Translations under genes and position numbers: made by a program
Origin: Embleya sp040629175
Lineage (GTDB): Bacteria; Actinomycetota; Actinomycetes; Streptomycetales; Streptomycetaceae
NCBI RefSeq assembly: GCF_040629175.1
Contig: NZ_JBEXUX010000042.1
Span: 26,758 to 90,757, forward strand
Direction: 5' to 3'
DNA length: 64,000 nucleotides
Shown: piece by piece, positions 32,011 through 40,810 of the stretch
How the letters are laid out: each line of letters opens with the position of its first letter
Position numbering within the stretch: position 1 is the first letter of the stretch
The notes under the pieces: model-generated
The model's input: only the letters and a program-made list of their open reading frames with translations
What the model was told of the DNA's origin: nothing
Database searches by the model: none

Positions 32011-32042
32011 GGTTGTCAGCTCCTCGATCGGGTCGATCTCGA

Positions 32043-32417
32043 TCATTCGCCGCAGAACGCGGCGTACTCGTCGGCCGACAGCAGGCCCTCGGCCTCGCCG
32101 TCGATGCGCACCTTGAACAGCCAGCCCGTCCCGAAGGGGTCGGAGTTCACCAGAGCGGGGTCCTCGGCGACCGCGTCGTTTATCTCGACGATCTCGCCGG
32201 AGACGGGCGCGTACATGTCGCTGACCGACTTGGTGGACTCCAACTCGCCGCACGGCTCGCCGGCGACGACCTGTTGGCCGACCTCGGGAAGCTGGACGAA
32301 CACCACGTCGCCGAGCGCGTCGGCCGCGTGCTGGGTGATGCCCACGAGGGCGGGGGAGGCCGCCTCGTCGAGCCACTCGTGTTCCTTGCTGTAGCGCAGG
32401 TGCTGGGGTGCGTGCAC
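32043..32417 (-). CDS. gcvH: Glycine cleavage system H protein
   Basis: 124 residues. It carries the aminomethyl group on lipoyl-lysine; the lipoylation site is ELESTKSVSD, Lys near 63. HLRYSKEHEWL and LFKVRIDGEAEGLLSADEY are standard ends. GTG at 32417 has GGAG nine bases upstream; an ATG at 32432 has no ribosome site. It lies 110 bases after gcvT and its stop overlaps a possible glyA start. Confidence 0.95.
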   Translation of the reverse strand: MHAPQHLRYSKEHEWLDEAASPALVGITQHAADALGDVVFVQLPEVGQQVVAGEPCGELESTKSVSDMYAPVSGEIVEINDAVAEDPALVNSDPFGTGWLFKVRIDGEAEGLLSADEYAAFCGE

Positions 32418-32526
32418 GGGTCCATTCTCCATTCGAATGAGGTGAGTCTGTTCCGCAGGTGGGTTTGTAATGGTTTGTGCCGCCGGCCGTGCGCCCGTGT
32501 GGGTGGAGGGCGCCGACGGTCGAGGG

Positions 32527-33627
32527 TCAGGCCCGCTTGTAGAACGGCAGTGCGACCACCTCGACCGGCTCCGCCTTGCCGCGGATGTCCACGGCCAGAC
32601 GGGTGCCCGGTTCGGCCCGCTCGACGGCCACGTACGCCATCGCGATCGGCACGCCCAGCGTCGGCGAGGGCGCGCCGGAGGTGACCTCGCCGACCCGCTC
32701 GCCGGTCTCCGCGTCCACCACCGGGTAGCCCGCGCGCGGGACCCGCTTGCCCGGCGAGGTCAGCCCGACCAGCGTGCGGCGCACGTCCTCCTGCGCGGCG
32801 GCCAGCGCGTCGCGGCCGACGAAGTCCTCGGGCTTGTCCAACCGGACCACCCGACCCAGGTTGGCCTCGTACGGCGTGGTCTCCCGGGTCAGCTCGTGGC
32901 CGTACAGCGGCATGCCCGCCTCCAGGCGCAGCGTGTCCCGGCAGGACAGCCCGGCCGGCACCAGGCCGTGCGGCTTGCCGGCCGCGAGCAGCGCCTCCCA
33001 CAGCGCGACCGCGTCGCCGGGCGCGGCGAACAACTCGAAGCCGTCCTCGCCGGTGTAGCCGGTGCGGGCGAGCAGCACCGGGACGCCGGCGACCTCGGTG
33101 CGCAGGATCGCGTAGTACTTGAGCGCGGGCAGGTCGGCGTCGGTGAGCGAGCCGACGATCGCGGTGGACGCGGGACCCTGCACGGCGAGCAGCGTGTACT
33201 CCTCGGAGGCGTCGCGCACGGCGGCGTCGAAGTTCTCCGAGCGGTACTTCAGGCTGCCCGCGACCACGTCCGCGTTGGACGCGTTGGCCACCACCACGAA
33301 GTGCTCGTCGCCCAGCCGGTAGACGATCAGGTCGTCGACGATGCCGCCCTCTTCGGTGCAGATCATCGTGTACCGGGCGCGGTCGATCCCGATCTTCGAG
33401 ACGAAACCGACCAGGGCGTGGTCCAGCGCACGGGCGGCGTCCGGGCCGGTGACCTCGATCTCGCCCATGTGGGTGAGGTCGAACAGGCCGGCCGTGGTGC
33501 GCACCGCGGCGTGCTCGTCGCGCTCGCTTCCGTACCGGAGCGGCATCCGCCAACCGGCGAAGTCGGTCATCGTGGCCCCGAGCGCGTCGTGCACGGCGTC
33601 GAGCGGGGTCCGGCGGTCGGTGGTCAT
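32527..33627 (-). CDS. gcvT: Glycine cleavage system T protein (aminomethyltransferase)
   Basis: 366 residues. It releases ammonia and transfers the C1 unit from lipoyl-H protein to tetrahydrofolate. Blocks: MTDFAGWRMPLRYGS, GLFDLTHMGEIEVTGPDA, VQGPAS, RTGYTGEDGFE (with the conserved folate-site acid) and LRLEAGMPLYGHEL. ATG at 33627 has AAGGAG at eight bases. The long leader upstream holds a tandem glycine riboswitch. No gcvP in the window; in Streptomyces it lies elsewhere. Confidence 0.96.
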   Translation of the reverse strand: MTTDRRTPLDAVHDALGATMTDFAGWRMPLRYGSERDEHAAVRTTAGLFDLTHMGEIEVTGPDAARALDHALVGFVSKIGIDRARYTMICTEEGGIVDDLIVYRLGDEHFVVVANASNADVVAGSLKYRSENFDAAVRDASEEYTLLAVQGPASTAIVGSLTDADLPALKYYAILRTEVAGVPVLLARTGYTGEDGFELFAAPGDAVALWEALLAAGKPHGLVPAGLSCRDTLRLEAGMPLYGHELTRETTPYEANLGRVVRLDKPEDFVGRDALAAAQEDVRRTLVGLTSPGKRVPRAGYPVVDAETGERVGEVTSGAPSPTLGVPIAMAYVAVERAEPGTRLAVDIRGKAEPVEVVALPFYKRA

Positions 33628-33834
33628 GCGAGGGCTCCTTCGAGGGGGCGCCGGCGGGAACACCCGAGGGGCGCGGGCCGGTCGGGGGCATGGCGAACGG
33701 CCGCGGGTCCGGTCGGCGCGCACGAGGCGCGGCGCGCGGGCCGGAGGCGGGTGTCGGCGCGGAGGGCGGCGAAAGGGGTCGAGCGGTGCGGCGAATACGA
33801 CAACAAAGGGGGCTCCCTGCCATGGCTTACAGCC

Positions 33835-33860
33835 CTTTTCGACCAAGATCGGTCGAAAAG
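33835..33860 (-). promoter_or_regulatory. Expression-platform hairpin after the glycine riboswitch
   Basis: A perfect ten-base stem CTTTTCGACC / GGTCGAAAAG with a six-base loop directly follows the second aptamer in the direction of transcription. It could act as an on/off stem or anti-stem; there is no long T-run after it. Confidence 0.55.
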
Positions 33861-33861
33861 T

Positions 33862-34085
33862 GGGGTGCCCTCCCCTTCTGTCATCGGAACCTGAGAGCTT
33901 CATCGCTGCCGAGCGCATCCGCGCGAAACAGTGATTTGCACCGTGGGTGAACCGCACCAGCGGTGCGATTGCTTTCCAGAAGTGCCTGACCCATGCGGTA
34001 TCGGTGCCTGAGAGATTCCGGGGAGGAGTTGCTCCTTCGGCGCCCCGCTCGTGGGCGAGGACTCTTCCGCGTGGGGTCGACGGCC
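33862..34085 (-). promoter_or_regulatory. Tandem glycine riboswitch upstream of gcvT
   Basis: On the minus strand two aptamers are recognisable in the gcvT leader. The first has GGAAGAGT, GCGCCGAAGGAGCAA and CTCTCAGGCACCG, then the ACCGCATGGGTCAGGCACT arm (about 34070-33970). The second has CTCTCAGGTTCCGATGACAG followed by AAGGGGAGG (about 33950-33865). CTCTCAGG and CCGAAGG words plus the GACAGA end are hallmarks of glycine riboswitches. They should switch on gcvT-gcvH-glyA when glycine is high. Boundaries are approximate. Confidence 0.9.
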
Positions 34086-34304
34086 GATATGAGGTTGTGC
34101 CCGGCATGCTAGCGCGTGTCGTCAATCCCCCGCCGGGGCCGGGGCCGGGACCCGTCGAGTCCGCGGGTCGCGACTTCGGGGCCGCCGATTTCGAGGACTG
34201 CCGGCTTCGCGGGCCGCCGTTTTCGAGGGATGGCCACGACGCGCTCGCGCGCGCGGGTGCGACACCATGCGCAGGGCAGGACGGTTCGGGACAAGGGAGG
34301 GCTC

Positions 34305-35036
34305 GTGGAGACGGACTCGGCGGGGGCGCATACCGGCGCCGCGAAGGGCGGCGTGTTGATGCCCCGGTCCGTGCACGACCTCCGGGAGGAGCGCGATCGC
34401 CCGGGGGAGCGGATCGGCGACCGGGTGGTGGACGTACTGGCCTATCCGGCCTCGTGCGTGCTCGTGGTGACCGGCCTGCCCGGGGCCGGCAAGAGCACGT
34501 TGCTCGCCCGGGTGGTCACCCCGGGGCCGACCGTGGCCGTGCTGGACGCCGACCTGGTCCGGGCTCGCTGGGCGGTGCGCGCCGGGCGCATTCCGTACCG
34601 GGCCTATCGGCCGCTGGTGCGGCTCTCGCACTACGGCGAGGTGGCCCGGGCGTTGCGCGGGCCCGGCGCGGTGGTCGTGCACGACAGTGGCCGAAATCCG
34701 ATCCTGCGTCGGGCGTTGGTGTTCGCCGCCCGTCGGCGCGGCAGTTCGGCGCACGCCCTGTTGTTGGACGTGACCGCCCATCAGGCGCTTTCCGGCCAAC
34801 GCGCGCGCGGGCGCGGGGTCTCCACACCGGTGTTCGCCCGACATCACCGCGAGTGGCGCGAACTGCTCGCCCGACTGACGCCGTGGCTGGACGCGGGCCC
34901 CGCCCTGGCGTCCGCCCCGGGCGGCTTCACCTCGTGCGTATTGCTCGACCGCCCGGCCGCCCGAACACTCAGCCGGATCGTTTTCGCAGACCCCGTACCC
35001 GGACAGTCCCGACGGCGGCTGTCGACCGAGTCGTAA
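34305..35036 (+). CDS. P-loop ATPase/kinase of unknown substrate
   Basis: 243 residues. Walker A is VVTGLPGAGKSTLLAR; a second acidic strand follows (VAVLDADLVRARW), and VVHDSGRNPILRR and LLLDVTAHQALSGQRARGRGV resemble the lid and LID-arginine part of zeta-toxin/shikimate-kinase-like small kinases, with HHREWRELLARL near the end. So a small-molecule or RNA kinase is likely; the substrate is unknown. GTG at 34305 follows GGGAGG closely. It starts on the other side of the riboswitch leader from gcvT. Confidence 0.82.
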   Translation: METDSAGAHTGAAKGGVLMPRSVHDLREERDRPGERIGDRVVDVLAYPASCVLVVTGLPGAGKSTLLARVVTPGPTVAVLDADLVRARWAVRAGRIPYRAYRPLVRLSHYGEVARALRGPGAVVVHDSGRNPILRRALVFAARRRGSSAHALLLDVTAHQALSGQRARGRGVSTPVFARHHREWRELLARLTPWLDAGPALASAPGGFTSCVLLDRPAARTLSRIVFADPVPGQSRRRLSTES

Positions 35037-35065
35037 ACTGCGGCGGACACCAGAGGAGCACCACC

Positions 35066-35782
35066 ATGCCGTTCCCGGCCAATCCCGTGGAGAGCGCGCT
35101 CGTCGCGGCGATGCACGACCCGTCCCGGGCCGAGGCTCTCTTCGAGGCCCTGGCCGAGGCGGACGTGTGGGTGCCGCTGCCCGAGGGCGGCAACCCGGCC
35201 GACAGCGAACTGACGCTGCCGACCACCGAGATCGACGGCCGGCCGTATGTGCCGGTGTTCTCCTCGGAGGAGGAGTTCCGGCGGGTCGCGGGCCCGATGG
35301 CGTGCACGGTCGCGCCGCTGCGCGAGTTCGCCCGCGGGCTGCCGCCGCACGTGGGCATCGCGATCAACCCGGGCGGCGAGGTGGGCATCCCGATTCCGCC
35401 GCCGGGCGTACTGGAGCTGGCCCGGCTGCCCGGCGGGGGCCCGCGCGGCGCGCGAGTGCGGCTGTACGAGCCGGACGAGGAGCCGATGGAGTTCCTGATC
35501 GCCGCCGCCGCCGAGTTCACCCACGCGCCGGTGATCCTGAGCGCGCGACGCGGCCTGGGCGAGATCGAGTCGGACCCGCCGTGCCTGTTCATCGGGGTCG
35601 AACTGGACCGCTGGCAGGAGGAGGACCGCCTGATCGCGGTCGGCGCCCTGGAGCGCGCGCTCGGCCGGGCCGCCTGCCCGTGGCCGGTGAACGTGGTGCT
35701 TCTGGACGTTGCGCAGGATCCTGTGGGGGACTGGATGCTGGAGCGGACCGAGCCGTTCTACCTGCGGGCCGACCAGCGCTGA
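35066..35782 (+). CDS. SseB-family protein (enhanced serine sensitivity)
   Basis: 238 residues. The N-terminal half has the SseB layout (DVWVPLPEGG, LTLPTTEIDGRPYVPVFSSEEEF, LPPHVGIAINPGGEVGIPI) and the C-terminal SseB_C part ends VLLDVAQDPVGDWMLERTEPFYLR. AGGAG precedes ATG. SseB was named for serine sensitivity in E. coli; its position next to glycine/serine genes is suggestive only. A divergent second copy follows at 35861. Confidence 0.88.
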   Translation: MPFPANPVESALVAAMHDPSRAEALFEALAEADVWVPLPEGGNPADSELTLPTTEIDGRPYVPVFSSEEEFRRVAGPMACTVAPLREFARGLPPHVGIAINPGGEVGIPIPPPGVLELARLPGGGPRGARVRLYEPDEEPMEFLIAAAAEFTHAPVILSARRGLGEIESDPPCLFIGVELDRWQEEDRLIAVGALERALGRAACPWPVNVVLLDVAQDPVGDWMLERTEPFYLRADQR

Positions 35783-35860
35783 GCCGGCGTCCGGCACCGC
35801 CGTGCGCCCATTCGTCGAGATCCGCTCATCGGTACATCATTCGGGTTCGGGGAGGACGTC

Positions 35861-36589
35861 GTGAACCAGGTCGAGCAGGCCTTGAGCCAGGTGGCGCCCG
35901 GGCGCTACGACGCCTACGAGCGGTTGCTCGAAGCGCTCACCGGCGCCCGGGTGTGGATGCTGTTGTGGCAGGGGCAACCGGGCAGTCCCGACGCGCAGTA
36001 CGGGAACATGGACGTGGCCGGGTGGCGCTACGCCCCGGCGTTCACGTCCGAGGAACAGCTTCGTCTCAGTGGCTGGGATCGCTCGTTCGAAATCTGTCCG
36101 GTCACCGAGATCGCCTCCTCGCTGTACACCGACCACTGGGGCCTGTGGCTGAATCCGCACGTCCAGGGCGGCGGCGTCGGCGTGCCCCACCTGGACCTGC
36201 GGCGGATCGTCGGCGGCCTGGACCGGTTGCTGGCGGGCCCCCTGGAGGTGGGCGAACCCACCCTGTGGGACCCGGCGTTCTATGCCGTGCTCGGCGGCCA
36301 ACTGTTCCAGACCCAGGTGGTGCGAGCCGCGCACCGGGCCTGGGTGCGACCCACCGTCGGACCCGAACGCCTCGTCATCGGCCTGCGCCTGACGGACAAT
36401 CAGCCCGCGACGATGCAGCGCATGCGGGATGCGATGGAACGTGCCTCGGCCGCCGCGCCGGCCGGCCTGACGTTGTCCTCGGTCGCCCTGGACGACCCGT
36501 TCGACCCGGTGGCCGCGTGGATGCGCGAACACACCCGGCCGTTCATCGGCATCGACATGCTCGACGAGGCGGCCCGCAACACGCAGTGA
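35861..36589 (+). CDS. SseB-family protein, second copy
   Basis: 242 residues. It shares the order ARVWMLLWQ, YAPAFTSEEQLRLSG, LWLNPHVQGGGVGVPHLDLRRI, then a C-terminal part ending VALDDPFDPVAAWMREHTRPF. Identity with the neighbour at 35066 is moderate, so the duplication is old. GTG at 35861 follows GGGGAGG. The pair is probably co-transcribed. Function unknown beyond the family name. Confidence 0.85.
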   Translation: MNQVEQALSQVAPGRYDAYERLLEALTGARVWMLLWQGQPGSPDAQYGNMDVAGWRYAPAFTSEEQLRLSGWDRSFEICPVTEIASSLYTDHWGLWLNPHVQGGGVGVPHLDLRRIVGGLDRLLAGPLEVGEPTLWDPAFYAVLGGQLFQTQVVRAAHRAWVRPTVGPERLVIGLRLTDNQPATMQRMRDAMERASAAAPAGLTLSSVALDDPFDPVAAWMREHTRPFIGIDMLDEAARNTQ

Positions 36590-36897
36590 GCGAAGATCGG
36601 CACACAGTGGCGACATCGGGCAACAGACACTGATGCCCCCAAAAAACTGACGTCACGTCATCAACCGCTGCCTTGTTGTGATTTCGTGACCGATCTACGC
36701 GGATCAACCAGCGAATCGGCGCTTCGTAATCACGGTTCAGTAAAGGTATTCCGCGACCCCTGTTGGTGACCCCCGTCACGGAGGAGTCTCACCCGGACGA
36801 CAGATCCCGAAGATCATCGGGATCGCAATGCCGGGTATGGCGACGGGATCGGCGATCCCGAGCCGCCGTCGCATCCGTGAGCGGGGAGGGTCGATCC
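36590..36897 (+). promoter_or_regulatory. Promoter region of the oligopeptide ABC operon
   Basis: This 308-base region is clearly AT-richer than the genes. It holds a TGACGTCA palindrome (36648-36655) followed by CGTCA, and GTGACCCCCGTCAC (36766-36779), an inverted repeat. A candidate promoter lies near TTCAGTAAAGGTAT (about 36737-36750). The palindromes may bind the operon's regulator; none is encoded nearby. Confidence 0.5.
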
Positions 36898-37893
36898 ATG
36901 ACGGCACCGATCGAGACCACCGGTGTGGCCCGAGAGGCGCACCCCGAAGCGATCGCCGAGTCCGCCGGCGTCCGCATCGAGGGTCGTTCCCTCGGCCAGA
37001 TCGCGTGGGCCCGATTCCGTCGCGACAAGGTCGCGATGGCCGGTGGCGTGGTGATCATCTTCATGGTACTCGTGGCGATCTTCGCCCCGGTGATCACCTC
37101 CTTCATCGGCGGCGATCCCACCGAGTACCACGACGATCTGCTCGACCCGGTGTTGAACATCCCCAACGGCAGCTTCGGCGGCGCCAGTTGGGACCATCCA
37201 CTGGGTCTGGAGCCGGTCAACGGCCGGGACATCTTCTCGCGCATCGTCTACGGCGCCCGCATCTCGATGCTCGTGGCCTTCCTCGCCACCCTGCTGTCGG
37301 TGGTCCTCGGCGTCGTACTGGGCACCGTGGCGGGCTACTTCGGCGGCTGGATCGACGCGCTGATCAGCCGCGCGATGGACGTCTTCCTGGCCTTCCCGCT
37401 GCTCCTGTTCGCGATCGCGATCGGCAGCAGCCTGCAGGGCGAGGCGTTCGGCCTCAAGGGCGACACGCTCCGGGTCACCGTGCTGATCTTCGTGATCGGC
37501 TTCTTCAGTTGGCCCTACATAGCCCGCATCGTGCGCGGCCAGACATTGTCGCTGCGCGAGCGGGAGTTCGTGGACGCCGCCCGCAGCCTCGGGGCCACCG
37601 ATCGGCACATCATCTTCAAGGAGCTGCTGCCCAACCTGGTCGGTCCGATCCTGGTGTATTCCACGCTGCTGATCCCGACCAACATCCTGTTCGAGGCCGC
37701 CCTTTCCTACCTGGGCGTCGGCGTGCAGGAACCCACCGCCTCGTGGGGTGGCATGCTCGCGCGCGCCACTCCCCGGTACGAGGACGCACCGATGTTCATG
37801 GTCGTCCCCGGAGTCACCATCTTCATCACCGTGCTCGCGTTCAACCTGCTCGGCGACGGCCTTCGAGACGCCCTCGACCCACGCAGCCGCTGA
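36898..37893 (+). CDS. ABC transporter permease, DppC/OppC type
   Basis: 331 residues with a cytoplasmic N-terminus, TM1 (MAGGVVIIFMVLVAIFAPVI), and the BPD_transp_1 core. The EAA loop is EFVDAARSLGATDRHIIFKELLPN, which docks to the ATPases. N-terminal HPLGLEPVNGRDIFSRIVYGAR is the DppC signature. ATG at 36898 has GGGGAGGG at eight bases. First gene of a permease-binding protein-permease-ATPase-ATPase operon, an order different from the usual dppABCDF. Confidence 0.95.
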   Translation: MTAPIETTGVAREAHPEAIAESAGVRIEGRSLGQIAWARFRRDKVAMAGGVVIIFMVLVAIFAPVITSFIGGDPTEYHDDLLDPVLNIPNGSFGGASWDHPLGLEPVNGRDIFSRIVYGARISMLVAFLATLLSVVLGVVLGTVAGYFGGWIDALISRAMDVFLAFPLLLFAIAIGSSLQGEAFGLKGDTLRVTVLIFVIGFFSWPYIARIVRGQTLSLREREFVDAARSLGATDRHIIFKELLPNLVGPILVYSTLLIPTNILFEAALSYLGVGVQEPTASWGGMLARATPRYEDAPMFMVVPGVTIFITVLAFNLLGDGLRDALDPRSR

Positions 37894-37930
37894 ATATCCC
37901 GCAAGTCCCCACGAGGAGGCACGACCAGCG

Positions 37931-39700
37931 ATGAAACACCCGGTAACTCGCAGGCGCAGGGCCCAGGCGCTGATCGGCATCGTTGCGGTCACCGCGCTGA
38001 CCGCAACCGCGTGTGGCGGTGGCAGCGGCGGCTCGAAGAAGAAGTACTCGCCGAGCAACAAGGCCATCACCGAGGTCGTCAACCAGTCGTCCAAGAAGGG
38101 CGGGACGCTCAAGCTGGTCAGCTCGGACAAGTTCGACTCGCTCGACCCGGGCGACATGTACTACGCCTCGGCCTGGAACTTCTCCCGGCTGATGGCCCGT
38201 CCGCTGCTGACGTTCAAGCCCGCACCGGGCAACGCGAGCTACGAGTTCGCGCCGGACCTGGCCACCGACGTGGGCAAGACCGACGACGGCGGCAAGACCT
38301 GGACGTACCACCTGCGCAAGGGCGTCAAGTACGAGGACGGCACCGAGGTCAAGGCCTCGGACGTCAAGTACGCGGTCGAGCGGACCTTCGACAAGGAGAT
38401 CCTGCCCAACGGCCCGGGCTACTTCGCCCAGTACCTCGACCCGGACAGCACCTACAAGGGCCCGTACAAGGACTCCGCGCCGGACAAGCTGGGCCTGAAG
38501 GCGATCGAGACGCCGGACGACTACACCATCGTCTTCAAGATGAAGGAACCGTTCGCGGACTTCAACTACCTCGCCGCGCTCCCGCAGACCGCGCCGGTCC
38601 CGCCCGCCAAGGACACCGGCAAGGAGTACGTCAAGCACCCCCTCGCCACCGGCGCGTACATGGTCGACGGCCAGTACGAGCCCGGCAAGGCGGTCAACCT
38701 GGTCCGCAACCCGCACTGGGACCCGAGCACCGACCCGCTGCGCAAGGCGCTGCCGGACCGGATCGAACTCCTGGAGAAGCAGGACGCGAACGACGTCGAC
38801 AACCGGCTCTTCGCCGGCACGGCGCAGCTCGACGTGGTCGGCACCGGGGTCCAGGCCGCCGCCCAGAACAAGATCCTGACCGACGAGAAGCTGGCCGGGA
38901 ACTCGGACGACGCGGTCTCCGGAGCGCTCGCGTACCTCGCGATCAGCTCGAAGACCCCGCCGTTCGACAACGTGCACTGCCGGCGCGCCGTGCAGTACGC
39001 GGTGAACAAGGCGCAGATGCAGCGCGCGGTCGGCGGTGAGGTCGGCGCCGACATCGCGACGAACCTGATGCCGCCGACGCTGGCCGGTTCCAAGGTCGCC
39101 GACATGTACCCCAACGGCGAAAAGCACACCGGTGACGTGGCCAAGGCCAAGGACGAGCTCAAGCAGTGCGGCAAGCCGGACGGCTTCAGCACCATCCTCA
39201 CCGCGCGCAGCAACCGGCCCAAGGAGGTCGCGGGCGCCACGTCGGTGCAGAACGCGCTCGAAAAGGTCGGCATCAAGATCGAGATCCGTCAGTACCCCTC
39301 GGGTGACTACTTCACCCAGTTCGCCGGTGTGCCCAAGTGGGTGGCGGACAACAAGGTCGGCATCATGTTCATGCAGTGGGGCCCCGACTTCCCCACCCAG
39401 TTCGGCTTCTTCCAGCAGATCGTGGACGGTCGGGCGATCAAGCCCGCCGGTGGCACGAACCTGTCCGAGCTGAACGACCCGGCGGTCAACGGTCTGATCG
39501 ACCAGGCCACCCGCACGATCGACCCGAACGCGAGCGCGGCCATCTGGCAGCAGTTGGACCAGAAGGTGATGGAGTCGGCGGTGATGGTCCCGTTCGCCTG
39601 GACCAAGTCGCTGCTCTACCGCCCGCCGAACGTGACCAACCTGGTCGTCACTCCCGCGTACTCCGGGATGTACGACTACCTCAACATCGGTATCCAGTAA
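37931..39700 (+). CDS. Oligopeptide/dipeptide-binding lipoprotein (SBP family 5)
   Basis: 589 residues. Lipoprotein signal with lipobox TATAC (Cys28) then GGGSGGSKKKYSP. SBP_bac_5 features: TLKLVSSDKFDSLDPGDMY, WTYHLRKGVKYEDGTEVKASDVKYAVERTF, and DFPTQFGFF. It captures the substrate (a peptide or similar) and delivers it to the two permeases. GAGGAGG lies 12 bases before ATG. A perfect hairpin separates it from the next permease gene, which may raise its expression above that of the membrane genes. Confidence 0.94.
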   Translation: MKHPVTRRRRAQALIGIVAVTALTATACGGGSGGSKKKYSPSNKAITEVVNQSSKKGGTLKLVSSDKFDSLDPGDMYYASAWNFSRLMARPLLTFKPAPGNASYEFAPDLATDVGKTDDGGKTWTYHLRKGVKYEDGTEVKASDVKYAVERTFDKEILPNGPGYFAQYLDPDSTYKGPYKDSAPDKLGLKAIETPDDYTIVFKMKEPFADFNYLAALPQTAPVPPAKDTGKEYVKHPLATGAYMVDGQYEPGKAVNLVRNPHWDPSTDPLRKALPDRIELLEKQDANDVDNRLFAGTAQLDVVGTGVQAAAQNKILTDEKLAGNSDDAVSGALAYLAISSKTPPFDNVHCRRAVQYAVNKAQMQRAVGGEVGADIATNLMPPTLAGSKVADMYPNGEKHTGDVAKAKDELKQCGKPDGFSTILTARSNRPKEVAGATSVQNALEKVGIKIEIRQYPSGDYFTQFAGVPKWVADNKVGIMFMQWGPDFPTQFGFFQQIVDGRAIKPAGGTNLSELNDPAVNGLIDQATRTIDPNASAAIWQQLDQKVMESAVMVPFAWTKSLLYRPPNVTNLVVTPAYSGMYDYLNIGIQ

Positions 39701-39748
39701 GCCTGCGACGAGGTCAGTAGCCCGAAGGAGAGGTGAAGGCCCGTCAGT

Positions 39749-39787
39749 TCCGGTGCGGGGAGTGGTGATCCCGCTCCCCGCACCGGA
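39749..39787 (+). promoter_or_regulatory. Intercistronic hairpin between binding-protein and permease genes
   Basis: A perfect 14-base stem TCCGGTGCGGGGAG / CTCCCCGCACCGGA with an 11-base loop lies 48 bases after the binding-protein stop and 15 bases before the permease start. It can act as partial terminator or 3' end stabiliser. Confidence 0.65.
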
Positions 39788-39802
39788 CCGGGTCGCCGGC
39801 TC

Positions 39803-40810
39803 ATGATTTTCTATCTGCTCAGGCGACTGGCGGGAGCGGTGGTGCTCCTGTTGATCGTCACCATGGCGGTCTTCGCCATCTTCTTCCTCATACCGCGTCT
39901 GGGAGGCGCCACAAGCGACCAACTCGCCGCGCGGTACGTCGGCAAGTCACCCAGCCCGGCGGCCATTTCGCAGGTCAAGCACAGCCTCGGGCTGGACAAG
40001 TCGGTGCCCGAGCAGTACGGCAAGTTCGTCAAGGGCATGGTCGCCGGCAAGGACTACGACACCGGCGTGCGCAAGGTGCACTGCGCGCCGCCCTGCCTCG
40101 GCTTCTCCTTCCGCAACAACCTGGAGGTGTGGCCGCGACTCCAGGACCGGATCCCGGTCACCTTGTCGCTGGCCGCGGGCGCCGCGGTGCTCTGGCTGCT
40201 CGCGGGCGTCTCGATCGGGGTGATCTCGGCGCTCAAACGCGGCAGCCTCCTGGACCGCTTCTCGATGGGCTTCGCGCTCGCGGGCGTGTCCCTGCCACCT
40301 TTCTTCACCGGCCTGGTGGCACTGGCGTTGTTCAGTTATCAATGGCCGATCTTCAAGGGCGTGCACTACGTGCCGTTCTTCGACAATCCCGGTAGCTGGG
40401 CCTGGAACCTGGTGTTGCCCTGGCTGACCCTGGCGTTCCTGTACGCGGCGCTGTACGCCCGACTCACCCGCGCCGGCATGCTCGAAACGATGAGCGAGGA
40501 CTACATCCGCACCGCCCGGGCCAAGGGCCTGCGCGAACGGGACGTCATCGTCAAACACGGCCTGCGCGCGGCGCTCACGCCGATCCTGACCATCTTCGGC
40601 ATGGACGTCGGCCTGCTCCTGGGCGGCGCCATCCTGACCGAACAGGTCTATTCGCTCGACGGAATCGGCAAGTTCGCCGTCGAGGCGATCACGCAACAGG
40701 ATCTGCCCGAAGTGCTCGGCGTGACGATGATCGCCGCCATCTTCGTGATCCTGGCCAACCTCGTCGTGGACCTGCTCTACGCGGTCGTCGATCCCCGGGT
40801 GAGGACCTGA
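39803..40810 (+). CDS. ABC transporter permease, DppB/OppB type
   Basis: 335 residues. The N-terminal MIFYLLRRLAGAVVLLLIVTMAVFAIFFLI segment is the OppB-type first TM, and the EAA loop is DYIRTARAKGLRERDVIVKHGLRAAL. There are six TM segments in the family plan. Ribosome site is weak, as expected if translation is limited by the upstream hairpin. The stop TGA overlaps the ATG of the next ATPase gene (TGATG). Confidence 0.95.
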   Translation: MIFYLLRRLAGAVVLLLIVTMAVFAIFFLIPRLGGATSDQLAARYVGKSPSPAAISQVKHSLGLDKSVPEQYGKFVKGMVAGKDYDTGVRKVHCAPPCLGFSFRNNLEVWPRLQDRIPVTLSLAAGAAVLWLLAGVSIGVISALKRGSLLDRFSMGFALAGVSLPPFFTGLVALALFSYQWPIFKGVHYVPFFDNPGSWAWNLVLPWLTLAFLYAALYARLTRAGMLETMSEDYIRTARAKGLRERDVIVKHGLRAALTPILTIFGMDVGLLLGGAILTEQVYSLDGIGKFAVEAITQQDLPEVLGVTMIAAIFVILANLVVDLLYAVVDPRVRT

